Shown here piece by piece: positions 42,195 through 50,689 of a DNA stretch of 64,000 nt. A program made the position numbers and the translations under genes. The stretch lies in NCBI RefSeq assembly GCF_004006665.1, contig NZ_QOCL01000002.1, forward strand, positions 186,001 to 250,000. The letters run 5' to 3'. The notes under the pieces are model-generated. The model was not told the origin of the DNA. It searched no databases and saw only the letters and a list, made by a program, of their open reading frames with translations. Each line of letters begins with the position of its first letter. Position 1 is the first letter of the stretch. The stretch comes from Halobacteriovorax sp. HLS. GTDB lineage: Bacteria > Bdellovibrionota > Bacteriovoracia > Bacteriovoracales > Bacteriovoracaceae.

Positions 42195-43676
42195 ATGACT
42201 GATGATCACAAACGTACTTTTTTAGCTGTAGTACTATCTGGTTTAGTACTTTTTGGGTGGCAAACTTATTTTGCTCCTCAACAACCAATAGTTGAGCAAG
42301 ATGCAAAAGAGCAAATTGCTGCAAGTGTTAATAGGGTAGAGCAAGCTAAAGGGCCTGCTAAAGATTCTGTTAAAGTTAGTGATGCCCAAGATATTCCAGC
42401 AGCACCTGTTTCGGCTGATGTTAAGAAGATCACTTTAGAAAATAATGGCTATCTCGTTGAGATGACTTCTGATTTATCTATAGTTGGTTTTACAAATCCT
42501 ACTGTAGCATATGATTTCTTCGCTACTGTTGGTCACGAAAAACCTTTTGCTATCGAAATTTATAATGGCGCTGGTTACTCTCAGTTAAACTTCTCTATTA
42601 ATCAAATTTCTCCTGCTCATATTCAAGGTTCTAATTCTAAGTTAGGTTTAAATATTGATTTTAAATTAGATGATCTTGGTAAAATTACTTATAAGTTAAA
42701 CTCAGCTACACCATATAAATATAGAGTTAAGTTTAGGGCCACTACAAGAGAAGAAGAGAATAGACAGATTAGACACTTCTCATATTACACGCAAGACTTA
42801 GATTCGATGACTGTTGCTGATAGTTCTGAAGATGATGGTAAGGCTAGATGGGTAGGAATTGATTTTAATTTTCACTTGTTTGCTTTAACTTTTTCAACTC
42901 CACAGGCTTCACGTTTTAATGCAAATGAAGCAGGAGACTTTAATACAACTCTTGTTAATGAACTTCAAAGTCTTGAAGGTTCAATAGTTTTTACTAAGAA
43001 AAATTATGACCATTTATCTAAGCTTGGAAATTTATTAAATCAATCAATTGATTTTGGTATTTTTAGTATTTTAGCAGTGCCTCTATTACGTGGTCTTCAG
43101 TTTATTCAAACTTATGTTCATAACTATGGTCTTGCTATTATTTTGCTTACTTTAGTTATCAGATCTATCATGTTTCCTCTTCAGTTTAAGTCTTTTAAGT
43201 CGATGAAGAAGATGCAAAAAATTCAACCAGAACTTACTAAACTAAAAGAAAAATACAAAGACGATCCACAAAGAATGCAAAAAGAAACTATGGCTGCATT
43301 TAAAAAGGCAGGCGCAAACCCTTTAGGTGGCTGTCTTCCATTAATTGCACAGATGCCAATCTTTTTTGCATTTTACCAAGTTCTTTATAATGCTGAGGAA
43401 TTTGTAGGTTCACCATTTCTAGGATGGATTACAGATCTTTCTGTTAAGGATCCTATGTATGTATTGCCAATACTAATGGCAATTGCAATGTTCTTTCAAA
43501 CTAAACTTAATCCTTCACCTACGGCGGATCCAACTCAGAAAAAAGTTATGATGTTAATGCCTCTAGTTTTTGGTTTCATTATGAAAGACCTTCCTGCAGG
43601 TTTAAACTTATATATGTTTACATCAACTATTTACGGAGTTGGTCAACAGCTTCTAGTTTATAAACTGTCTGACTAG
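42195..43676 (+). CDS. yidC: Membrane protein insertase YidC
   Basis: YidC inserts and folds inner-membrane proteins alone or with SecYEG; its best-known clients include Fo subunits a, b and c. The 493-residue protein is of the Gram-negative type. It has an N-terminal helix (about residues 7-25), a large periplasmic P1 domain to about 285, and the conserved membrane core from about 300 (LTLVIRSIMFPLQFKSFKSM, GANPLGGCLPLIAQMPIFFA, LPAGLNLYMFTS). It is followed after one base by mnmE; the RNA-binding gene jag/khpB often found between them is missing. Confidence 0.95.
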   Translation: MTDDHKRTFLAVVLSGLVLFGWQTYFAPQQPIVEQDAKEQIAASVNRVEQAKGPAKDSVKVSDAQDIPAAPVSADVKKITLENNGYLVEMTSDLSIVGFTNPTVAYDFFATVGHEKPFAIEIYNGAGYSQLNFSINQISPAHIQGSNSKLGLNIDFKLDDLGKITYKLNSATPYKYRVKFRATTREEENRQIRHFSYYTQDLDSMTVADSSEDDGKARWVGIDFNFHLFALTFSTPQASRFNANEAGDFNTTLVNELQSLEGSIVFTKKNYDHLSKLGNLLNQSIDFGIFSILAVPLLRGLQFIQTYVHNYGLAIILLTLVIRSIMFPLQFKSFKSMKKMQKIQPELTKLKEKYKDDPQRMQKETMAAFKKAGANPLGGCLPLIAQMPIFFAFYQVLYNAEEFVGSPFLGWITDLSVKDPMYVLPILMAIAMFFQTKLNPSPTADPTQKKVMMLMPLVFGFIMKDLPAGLNLYMFTSTIYGVGQQLLVYKLSD

Positions 43677-43677
43677 T

Positions 43678-45180
43678 ATGTATAATCTCTATGACGATAA
43701 GCCCATTATTGCTTGCAGTACCGGTATGGTTTCTAATAGTGCAATAGGGCTTATTCGAATATCTGGGTTTGATAATTTAATATCTCTTCAGGAATTTTTC
43801 AGCTTTGATCTTAAAAAGGTTAAAGCTAGATATAATCACTTCTCAAAGTTATTATTTAATTCATGTGTTTTGGATGAAGTTGTATTTAGCTACTATCCTG
43901 GTCCCAATAGTTACAACGGTGAAAATATTCTTGAAATTTCCGTTCATGGGAACCAATTAAATATTTCTAAGATTATTTCAGTATTTATAGATAATACAAA
44001 TATTAGGGCTGCCAGAGAAGGGGAGTTTTCTTACCGTGCTTTGAAAAATGGTAAATTATCGCTTTCTCAAGTTGAAGGCTTAGATTTACTTCTTAATGCA
44101 AGCTCCTCATACATGCTAGAACAGGGTTTGGACATACTTCAGGGAGACTTATATCTTAAATACAAAGATCTTCACTCTTCTTTTTTAAAGGTAAAATCTT
44201 CGATTGAAATAGGTATCGATTTTTCTGAAGATGTGGGCGAGGAAACCTGTGCTACCTTATTAAATGAGGCCTTAGATGAGTTTTCTGTTATTATTAATCA
44301 ACTGCATTCTCGTATAAGTTCTAATTTGAGTGAGCTAAGTTCTCCAAGTGTTAGTCTAGTTGGTAAGACAAATGCGGGAAAAAGTTCATTATTTAATTTA
44401 TTGCTTAATTCTGATAGATCTATCGTTTCCGATATAGAAGGCACTACAAGAGATTACGTTTCTGAGTATATCAATATGCATGGTAATAATTTTCGTGTTA
44501 TTGATACCGCAGGATTAAGATCTACTACGGATTCTATCGAACAAATTGGCATTAAAAAGGCCTTAGATATACACTCAAGCTCCTTTTTCAAAATCTTAGT
44601 TATAAATCCTTTAGATAATATTCAAGAGAGCTTAAATATTCTTGGTGATAACAACTTTGATTTGGTAATTTTTAGTCATGCTGATAAGAAGCTTGATATA
44701 GACTTTTCATTGTATGAGGAAATTCTTCAAAGTGCTGAATACTCGATCAATACATGCCTTTCTAGTGATAACCGCGATTATATTTTAATTGGTCCTATGG
44801 GGGCAGATAGTAAATTTGGTTCTATAGAACCAGTTAATAAAGTTGGTCCTATGGGGGCAATTTCAAAATTTGGTCCTATAGAACCAGTAGGTAATGGTCC
44901 TATAGAACCACTTTCAAGATATATATCCTCTTTAATTGTTGATAAATTTACTAAGTTAACGGCTGACAAACCTCTGCTAATTGATAGACATAGACAAAAG
45001 GTAAATGAAATATATTTATCTTTTAAAGATTTTCAGGATATTTCAATAAATAATACTGATATTGCAATACTGTCTAGTGAAATCAATATCTTAGGGTCTA
45101 AAGTTTCAGAGTTGGTAGGAATTATCTCACCAGATGATGTTTTAAATAATATATTTTCGAACTTTTGTATTGGAAAATAG
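43678..45180 (+). CDS. mnmE: tRNA modification GTPase MnmE with a repeat-derived insertion
   Basis: MnmE with MnmG installs the carboxymethylaminomethyl group on wobble uridine of tRNAs. It has an N-terminal tetrahydrofolate domain, a GTPase domain with G1 GKTNAGKSSLFN near residue 228, EGTTRD and DTAGLR (residue 276), and the C-terminal CIGK. At 500 residues it is about 45 longer than normal. The excess matches residues 371-412, which are encoded by five in-frame copies of a 16-bp palindromic repeat. The G4 motif NKxD reads SHAD at residues 333-336, so guanine recognition may be altered. mnmG follows after the parS cluster. Confidence 0.92.
   Translation: MYNLYDDKPIIACSTGMVSNSAIGLIRISGFDNLISLQEFFSFDLKKVKARYNHFSKLLFNSCVLDEVVFSYYPGPNSYNGENILEISVHGNQLNISKIISVFIDNTNIRAAREGEFSYRALKNGKLSLSQVEGLDLLLNASSSYMLEQGLDILQGDLYLKYKDLHSSFLKVKSSIEIGIDFSEDVGEETCATLLNEALDEFSVIINQLHSRISSNLSELSSPSVSLVGKTNAGKSSLFNLLLNSDRSIVSDIEGTTRDYVSEYINMHGNNFRVIDTAGLRSTTDSIEQIGIKKALDIHSSSFFKILVINPLDNIQESLNILGDNNFDLVIFSHADKKLDIDFSLYEEILQSAEYSINTCLSSDNRDYILIGPMGADSKFGSIEPVNKVGPMGAISKFGPIEPVGNGPIEPLSRYISSLIVDKFTKLTADKPLLIDRHRQKVNEIYLSFKDFQDISINNTDIAILSSEINILGSKVSELVGIISPDDVLNNIFSNFCIGK
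44790..44910 (+). repeat. Five in-frame copies of the 16-bp palindromic repeat in mnmE
   Basis: Copies start at 44790, 44817, 44844, 44871 and 44895, so the spacing is 27, 27, 27 and 24 bp, always a multiple of three. Forms are TGGTCCTATGGGGGCA, TGGTTCTATAGAACCA and TGGTCCTATAGAACCA. All five keep the same phase and encode GPMGA, GSIEP or GPIEP units with short linkers. The same element occurs in the spacer after parB, which shows it is a mobile or expanding DNA repeat and not a protein-level repeat alone. Confidence 0.85.
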
Positions 45181-45250
45181 GGAATTTTTATAATATTTTC
45201 AATTATTTATGGACAATTTCTCTCAAAATGCTTAAATCACTCTATTAATT

Positions 45251-45320
45251 TGTTCCACGTGGAACTTTCAAATCTTGTGTTCCACGTGGAACTTTCAAAT
45301 CTTGTGTTCCACGTGGAACA
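45251..45320. promoter_or_regulatory. Triple parS centromere cluster
   Basis: Three ParB-binding sites with core GTTCCACGTGGAAC lie at 45251-45266, 45278-45293 and 45305-45320, at exactly 27-bp intervals and with an identical TTTCAAATCTTG spacer. The known consensus is TGTTTCACGTGAAACA; this variant exchanges one symmetric base pair. They fill the mnmE-mnmG spacer, about 6 kb from oriC, and parA-parB follow 2.5 kb downstream. A role as the main chromosome-segregation loading site is well supported. Confidence 0.92.
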
Positions 45321-45334
45321 AAGTAGGGAAGTAA

Positions 45335-47182
45335 ATGAGTCATTCGTACGACATCGTAATAATAGGTGGTGGTCATGCAGGCTGTGAAGCTGCATGGATA
45401 TCTTCGCAGTTTGGACTTAATGTTGCCATTGTAAGTATGCCCGGTGTTGGTCTTGCTTCTGCTCCTTGTAATCCTGCTATTGGTGGAGTAGGTAAAGGAC
45501 AAGTTGTTAGGGAAATTGATGCCCTTGGCGGACTGATGGGGATTCTTTCCGATAGTTCCGGGATTCAGTATAGAATATTGAACGAATCTAAGGGGTACGC
45601 TGTCCAGTCAACTAGGGTTCAGGTTGATAAGGACATTTATACAAAAAATGCAGAACAGATGATTATGTCTGTTGAGAATATAACAGTAATTCGAGAGAAG
45701 GTTGAAGCGGTATCGAAAAATGACTTGTTTCAGATTACTACATCAGGTGGAACTTACAATGCTCGAAAAGTAATTGTCACAACAGGTACATTTTTAAATG
45801 GTAAGCTACATACTGGAGATGTAACAACTCCTGGTGGACGAGTTGAGTGTTTGAGCTCCAAGGGTATGGGGGATATTTTTAAAGATGTCGCTACACTTGG
45901 AAAGAGGTTTAAAACTGGTACACCTGCTAGATTAGATAAGGACTCGCTTGATTACTCCAAGTTTATTGAGCAAAAGAGTGATCCAAAGACTAAAAATTTT
46001 CATTCATTAAATTCACCGTACTCAAGAGCGCTAGAGCAGAAATCCTGCTACATTGCTCATACTAACGATAAAACACTTGGGATAATTAGGGCTAATAAAG
46101 AAAGATCTCCGATTTATAATGGTCAGATTACAGGTATTGGTCCTAGGTATTGTCCAAGTATTGAAGATAAAGCTTTTAGATATCCTGATAGAAATTCCCA
46201 CCATGTATTTGTAGAACCTGAGGGCTTAACAGCGCAAACGATTTATCCAAATGGAGTATCAACAAGCTTGCCAAGAGAAGTCCAAGAAAGTTTTCTTCAG
46301 ACAATTGAAGGTTTTGAATCATGCAGAATTCTAGTTTATGGTTATGCTGTTGAGTATGACGTTGTTGATACTGCAAGATTAAACGATTGCCTAGAGTATG
46401 AAGATATTCCAGGTTTATACTTTGCGGGTCAAGTTAATGGAACTTCTGGTTATGAAGAGGCTGCTGGTCAGGGAATTATTGCAGGAATTAATGCTTGTTT
46501 AAGCCTTTTAGGAAGAGAGAAGCTGGTTTTAGATAGATCCGAGTCTTATATAGGTGTAATGATCGAAGATTTGATCTCAAACAAGAGAGATGAGCCTTAT
46601 AGGTTATTTACCGCAAGGTCAGAGAATAGACTTTATGTTCGTGAGGATAATGCTGTTAATAGAATGGCGAAGTATCGAGCGCAATTAGGTCTAAACCTAG
46701 AAATCGACTACTTTCAAGAGAGTTTCCTTGAAGAATTTGAGCTACTATGGAATTTGATTAAGAAATCTAAAATTTATGCCACTAAATCTAATAAAGATTA
46801 CTTTGAAAAGCACTCATATGGAGAACTATCAAAGAATATCTTTATGGATGAACTTATTAAAAGATCTCAGGTCGATCCAGTAGATACTCTAGTTCGTGAA
46901 CTGAAAAAGAGAGGTACTTGGTTTAGCGATGAGGTAGTTTATACTGTTGCAATTTCTCTTAAGTACGAAGGCTATATTAATAGATCAACCATAGAAAATG
47001 CGAGAATATATAGATTAGGTAGGAAGAAGATTAACTGGCAAACTATAGTCGAAGGAAATATATCAAACGAATGTAGACAGCGTATAATTGATATAAAACC
47101 GAAAACATTTTCACAATTACAGAGGATTGATGGCATTAGGCCAGCGACTCTTGTTTATGTAGCAGGAAATATTATCTCATGA
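45335..47182 (+). CDS. mnmG: tRNA uridine 5-carboxymethylaminomethyl modification enzyme MnmG
   Basis: MnmG is the FAD-dependent partner of MnmE in wobble uridine modification. The 615 residues show the FAD-binding GGGHAGCEAA near residue 12, PCNPAIGGVGKGQ, the conserved LKTGTPAR-type element KTGTPARLD, GPRYCPSIEDK, and the second signature GQVNGTSGYEEAAGQG. A helical C-terminal domain contacts MnmE and tRNA. The start, 14 bp after the last parS site, places its promoter or leader within a ParB-bound region. It overlaps rsmG by ATGA. Confidence 0.96.
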   Translation: MSHSYDIVIIGGGHAGCEAAWISSQFGLNVAIVSMPGVGLASAPCNPAIGGVGKGQVVREIDALGGLMGILSDSSGIQYRILNESKGYAVQSTRVQVDKDIYTKNAEQMIMSVENITVIREKVEAVSKNDLFQITTSGGTYNARKVIVTTGTFLNGKLHTGDVTTPGGRVECLSSKGMGDIFKDVATLGKRFKTGTPARLDKDSLDYSKFIEQKSDPKTKNFHSLNSPYSRALEQKSCYIAHTNDKTLGIIRANKERSPIYNGQITGIGPRYCPSIEDKAFRYPDRNSHHVFVEPEGLTAQTIYPNGVSTSLPREVQESFLQTIEGFESCRILVYGYAVEYDVVDTARLNDCLEYEDIPGLYFAGQVNGTSGYEEAAGQGIIAGINACLSLLGREKLVLDRSESYIGVMIEDLISNKRDEPYRLFTARSENRLYVREDNAVNRMAKYRAQLGLNLEIDYFQESFLEEFELLWNLIKKSKIYATKSNKDYFEKHSYGELSKNIFMDELIKRSQVDPVDTLVRELKKRGTWFSDEVVYTVAISLKYEGYINRSTIENARIYRLGRKKINWQTIVEGNISNECRQRIIDIKPKTFSQLQRIDGIRPATLVYVAGNIIS

Positions 47183-47823
47183 AGGAATTTGCAAAAAGAT
47201 ATCTAGATTTACTAACAGGTGAGTATGCCGGAATAAATCTGACGAGAATAACTACCTTTGAAGACTTTTATCAAAAACAGATTGTAGATTCAGTTTTGCC
47301 CCTTGAGGTTAGTAAGGTTTTTAAAAAAGAACTGGAAAGTGTAAATGTTATGGTTGATGTTGGATTTGGTGGTGGTTTTCCACTTCTTCCTATGGCCGCA
47401 AAGTATCCGAACAAAACATTCATTGGATTTGAAGCACGAGCAAAGAAAGCAAAGGTTGTTCAAGAGATCGCTCTTAAGCTCGGTCTTCAAAATGTTAAAT
47501 GCTATCACCATAGAATTGAAAATGTGGTAATAGATTTACCGGCCGTGATTACATTCAAGGCCGTAGGAACTCTTGAAGATTTTGTCCCAAAGCTAAATTA
47601 TAAAAACGATATCAATGTATTCTTTTATAAGGGGCCGAGCTTTTACGAACTAGAAGAAGTCGAAAGGCTTGAGCATAGATGGAAGATTGTGGAAGAGTGC
47701 TTTTATGATTTAGAGGGAACAGATGGTCGTATGCTTATCGGTCTGAAGAATAGGAAAGTTCCACGTGGAACAAAGTCAAAAAAAGAAGCGAAAAATCTTG
47801 TCAATTTGTCAGAACTAATCTAA
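47179..47823 (+). CDS. rsmG: 16S rRNA 7-methylguanosine methyltransferase RsmG
   Basis: RsmG (GidB) methylates N7 of a guanosine near the 530 loop of 16S rRNA. The 214-residue protein has the SAM-binding VDVGFGGGFPLLPMAAKYP near residue 57 (the family usually reads DVGSGAGFPGLPLAI) and FIGFEARAKKAKVVQEI. The N-terminus has the typical NLTRI. The C-terminal tail encodes VPRGT over an intragenic parS site, a case of DNA-level function shaping protein sequence. Start and stop overlap with mnmG indicate co-expression. Confidence 0.92.
   Translation: MKEFAKRYLDLLTGEYAGINLTRITTFEDFYQKQIVDSVLPLEVSKVFKKELESVNVMVDVGFGGGFPLLPMAAKYPNKTFIGFEARAKKAKVVQEIALKLGLQNVKCYHHRIENVVIDLPAVITFKAVGTLEDFVPKLNYKNDINVFFYKGPSFYELEEVERLEHRWKIVEECFYDLEGTDGRMLIGLKNRKVPRGTKSKKEAKNLVNLSELI
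47757..47772. promoter_or_regulatory. Intragenic parS site in rsmG
   Basis: AGTTCCACGTGGAACA shares the full 14-bp palindromic core of the three tandem sites. It lies in the last 25 codons of rsmG, 90 bp before parA, so ParB bound here could also influence parAB expression. Confidence 0.88.
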
Positions 47824-47861
47824 TTTTTAAGTGCACACAAACTTTTTTAGGGGAGACCTAA

Positions 47862-48734
47862 ATGGCTAAAATCATTGCTATGATGAACCAGAAAGGTGGG
47901 GTTGGTAAAACAACGTCTACCATTAACCTTGCGGCCTGCTTAGCAGTAGCTGAGAAAAAAACTTTAGTAATCGATCTAGATCCTCAGGGGAATGGAAGTA
48001 TAAGTCTAGGGCTAGATGCGTCGCATCATGCTGAAAAAAATATTTACCATGCGATGATAGGTCAGGCTCCAATATCGGAATGTATCTATCAAACAGAGTT
48101 GCCATTTTTACATATATGCCCAAGTGATAATAACCTCTCAGGAGCTGAAATTGAGCTTGTAAGCCTTTTTGCAAGAGAAGCTAAGCTGAAGGCTGCATTT
48201 GAAACTATTAGAGCAGATTACGACTATATATTAATTGATTGTCCTCCATCTTTAGGTCTACTAACAGTGAATGCATTAAATGCAGCAGATACGTTCATAG
48301 TTCCAATGCAAACAGAATATCTTGCAATGGAAGGTCTAGCACAACTATTAAACACTGTGAGGTTGATTAGAACTAACCTAAATCCTAATCTGAAAATGGA
48401 TGGAATTCTTTTAACAATGTTTGATAAGAGATCAAGCTTACACAAGCAAGTAACATCAGAAATTAGAAAGCACTTTGGGGAGAAAGTTTTTAAATCAGCG
48501 ATCCCTAGAAATGTAAAACTAGCAGAATGTCCAAGTTTTGGAAAACCAATAATTCTATATGATATCGAATCAAAAGGTAGTGAAGCATACTTAGCTCTAG
48601 CCAAGGAAGTGATTTTGAAAGAAAGAATGGGTGATCTTCCAGAAGTACCTACAACAGAAGCAGCAGCAGATGAGCTTCCTGAGGTACCAGTTATAGAAGA
48701 GAGCTTAAATCAACAACATGATCAACTACAGTAG
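47862..48734 (+). CDS. parA: Chromosome-partitioning ATPase ParA (Soj)
   Basis: ParA is a deviant-Walker ATPase whose nucleoid gradient moves ParB-parS complexes. The 290-residue protein has NQKGGVGKTTSTINLAACLA with the signature lysine at residue 11 and P-loop lysine 16, then DLDPQGNGS and DCPPSLGLLTVNAL. The length is about 30 residues beyond the usual; the extra is an acidic, Pro-rich tail with two LPEVP repeats. It is 10 nt before parB and 38 nt after rsmG. Confidence 0.95.
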   Translation: MAKIIAMMNQKGGVGKTTSTINLAACLAVAEKKTLVIDLDPQGNGSISLGLDASHHAEKNIYHAMIGQAPISECIYQTELPFLHICPSDNNLSGAEIELVSLFAREAKLKAAFETIRADYDYILIDCPPSLGLLTVNALNAADTFIVPMQTEYLAMEGLAQLLNTVRLIRTNLNPNLKMDGILLTMFDKRSSLHKQVTSEIRKHFGEKVFKSAIPRNVKLAECPSFGKPIILYDIESKGSEAYLALAKEVILKERMGDLPEVPTTEAAADELPEVPVIEESLNQQHDQLQ

Positions 48735-48744
48735 GCGGTATTAG

Positions 48745-49671
48745 ATGGCAAAAAAGATAGCTTTAGGTAAAGGTATTGGTTCTCTTATTTCTGGTGCAAA
48801 TAACGAATCAGTTTTAGGGAATTTAAAAAATAGAATGGCCATAGAGGGACAAGAAGGTGCTGGCGGTGCCGTTCAGAATACTTCTGTTGAAACTCAGCCA
48901 TCAATGATTGAGATTTCACAAATTAAAACTAATCCTAATCAACCAAGAAAAATATTTAAAGATAAAGAGCTTGAAGAATTATCAAACTCTATTAAAGAAA
49001 ATGGTGTTATTCAGCCTGTGATCGTAGTTCAAACTGATAATGGATTTGAACTAGTGGCAGGTGAGAGAAGATTAAGAGCATCGAAATTAGCTGGTTTAAC
49101 TAAGATTCCTGTTGTGGTTAAGAGAGCAACTGATCGTGAAAAAATGATTATGGCAATCATTGAAAACGTTCAACGTTCAGACTTAAACTGTGTTGAAGAG
49201 GCTCTTGCTTACTATCAGTTAATGGATGAATATAAATTAACACAAGAAGAAGTTGGGAAGAAGTTAGGTAAAGAGCGCTCTACTGTTGCAAACTTTTTAA
49301 GGATTTTAAAATTACCAAGAGATGTAATAGAATTATTACAAAAAGAGTTATTATCTTTTGGTCATGCTAAGGTTCTTGCATCAGAAAAAGATAGAGAAAG
49401 AGCGATAAGATTTGCTAACTTAGCAGTAAGAGAAAACCTTTCTGTTAGAGAGTTAGAAAAACAACTTAAAAAGAAATTATCAGTTAAAGCTGATAAGGAA
49501 ACAAATCCATTTTTTGACGAGAAACTAGATGGGTTGAAGCAGAAGCTTGAAAATAAAACTGGATTTCATTTCAACATTAACTCTAAGAAGAACGGTGGTG
49601 GAGAAGTTTCACTAAAGTTTTCCAACGAAGCTGAGTTTAATGATATTTTTGAATATTTAATGAATAGATAA
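48745..49671 (+). CDS. parB: Chromosome-partitioning protein ParB (Spo0J)
   Basis: ParB is a CTP-dependent clamp that loads at parS and spreads. The 308 residues include NPNQPRKIF, the nucleotide-binding VAGERRLRASKLAG and ENVQRSDLNCVEEALAYYQL, a helix-turn-helix around TQEEVGKKLGKERSTVANFL, and a C-terminal dimerisation domain. Its binding sites are the parS copies at 45251-45320 and 47757-47772. It directly follows parA. Confidence 0.95.
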   Translation: MAKKIALGKGIGSLISGANNESVLGNLKNRMAIEGQEGAGGAVQNTSVETQPSMIEISQIKTNPNQPRKIFKDKELEELSNSIKENGVIQPVIVVQTDNGFELVAGERRLRASKLAGLTKIPVVVKRATDREKMIMAIIENVQRSDLNCVEEALAYYQLMDEYKLTQEEVGKKLGKERSTVANFLRILKLPRDVIELLQKELLSFGHAKVLASEKDRERAIRFANLAVRENLSVRELEKQLKKKLSVKADKETNPFFDEKLDGLKQKLENKTGFHFNINSKKNGGGEVSLKFSNEAEFNDIFEYLMNR

Positions 49672-49675
49672 TTAA

Positions 49676-49718
49676 TGCCCCCATAGGACCAGTTTTATAA
49701 ATTGGTCCTATAGAACCA
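49676..49718. repeat. Inverted pair of the 16-bp repeat in the parB-bactofilin spacer
   Basis: TGCCCCCATAGGACCA (49676-49691, reverse form) and TGGTCCTATAGAACCA (49703-49718) start 27 bp apart, the same period as in mnmE. Together TAGGACCA and TGGTCCTA form an 8-bp stem with an 11-nt loop, so the transcript could fold into a hairpin between parB and the bactofilin gene. Nineteen bases, 49694-49712, recur exactly at 59586-59604. Confidence 0.8.
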
Positions 49719-49730
49719 CAATGAGTTATA

Positions 49731-50069
49731 ATGCAACGAAGCGAAAAAGATATATCAGCAATTATTGAAGAAGGTTGTAAATTTGAAGGCAATCTATCTT
49801 TCAATGGAGTCGCCAGAATTGCTGGTATTGTTAATGGAAGCATTTTTTCAAATGATACGGTTATAGTTTCTGAGGGTGCAATTATTAACGCAGATATTAA
49901 TGCAAATATTATTTTAATCTCAGGGACTGTTAAAGGTAATGTTAAAGCATCGAGCAGGGTTGAAATAATCAAGCCAGCTAGGTTTGAAGGTACTATCACA
50001 ACTCCAAGCCTCATTGTTGAGGAGGGTGTTATATTCCACGGTACTACTAAAATGCGCGATCAGGAATAG
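49731..50069 (+). CDS. Bactofilin cytoskeletal protein
   Basis: Bactofilins polymerise into nucleotide-free filaments with roles in cell shape, polarity and, in Myxococcus, ParABS positioning. The 112-residue protein is mostly a right-handed beta-helix: repeating hydrophobic steps run from NLSFNGVARIAGIVNGSIFS through IILISGTVKGNVKASSRVEI. Short polar termini flank it. Its place immediately after parB fits a role in anchoring the segregation machinery. The start is an ATG with a weak ribosome-binding site. Confidence 0.88.
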   Translation: MQRSEKDISAIIEEGCKFEGNLSFNGVARIAGIVNGSIFSNDTVIVSEGAIINADINANIILISGTVKGNVKASSRVEIIKPARFEGTITTPSLIVEEGVIFHGTTKMRDQE

Positions 50070-50131
50070 TAACGCACTTCGAATAAATAAATTATACACA
50101 TTCAAAAATCTATATATACTTCTTAAATTCC

Positions 50132-50160
50132 TTGACGTTATACGCCTAGAAAAGTATTCA
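50132..50160 (+). promoter_or_regulatory. Candidate promoter of the F1/stator operon
   Basis: TTGACG (50132-50137) and TATTCA (50155-50160) are 17 bp apart and lie 76 bp before the first atp gene. The -35 is good and the -10 is poor. A 16-bp near-palindrome, TCACCTCATGAAGTGA, at about 50200-50215 could be an operator; this is a weak suggestion. Confidence 0.35.
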
Positions 50161-50235
50161 TAAAGGTCAATTAATCCCTTGAAACGTAAGAATTTATTCA
50201 CCTCATGAAGTGAGTAAAATTAGGAGTCTTTAAGA

Positions 50236-50679
50236 ATGGATACTATTCTTAACATTTTTAAAAGTTTAGGTGCTGATATAACTTTTTTCTATCAACTAGC
50301 ACTTGTTATTATTTTTTACTTTGCACTGAAAATGTCTTTGTTTTCTAAGCTACAGGAAGTGTTAGATCTAAGAGAAAATAAGACAACAAAGCTTGACGGA
50401 AATGCGAATAAGAAATTTGCAGAAGCTGAACAGCTTTCACTTAAGTATAAAACAGAATTGGATAAAGCTAATCAAGAAGCTTATTCAATCGTATCTCAAA
50501 AAAGAAATGAATCACTTACTCTTCAAAAAAAGAAAGTTAAAGAAGTCGAAGCAAGACTTAATTCTGAAGTTGATGAAAAGAGAAAAGAATTTATGGCCGA
50601 ACTTGAAGTTCATAAAACAAATATTTTAAAAGAAGCAGACTCATTATCAAGTGAGCTTGTGAATAAATTAACTAATTAA
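50236..50679 (+). CDS. ATP synthase Fo subunit b' (first b-type subunit)
   Basis: This stator-stalk protein of 147 residues has one N-terminal membrane helix (about residues 15-35) followed by a long charged helix that should form a coiled coil with the second b subunit. The presence of two different b-type genes before atpH is typical of photosynthetic and many deltaproteobacterial-type synthases. It lacks the signal-peptide-like leader seen in its partner. Ten bases separate the two genes. Confidence 0.85.
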   Translation: MDTILNIFKSLGADITFFYQLALVIIFYFALKMSLFSKLQEVLDLRENKTTKLDGNANKKFAEAEQLSLKYKTELDKANQEAYSIVSQKRNESLTLQKKKVKEVEARLNSEVDEKRKEFMAELEVHKTNILKEADSLSSELVNKLTN

Positions 50680-50689
50680 GGAATTTATA

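Noticed and set aside
45245-45502. Minus-strand open frame with VPRGTQDLK repeats
   Set aside because: The repeats are the tandem parS sites read in the wrong direction, and the rest overlaps mnmG.
47923-48604. Minus-strand open frames opposite parA
   Set aside because: The plus-strand ParA is unmistakable; these have no independent support.
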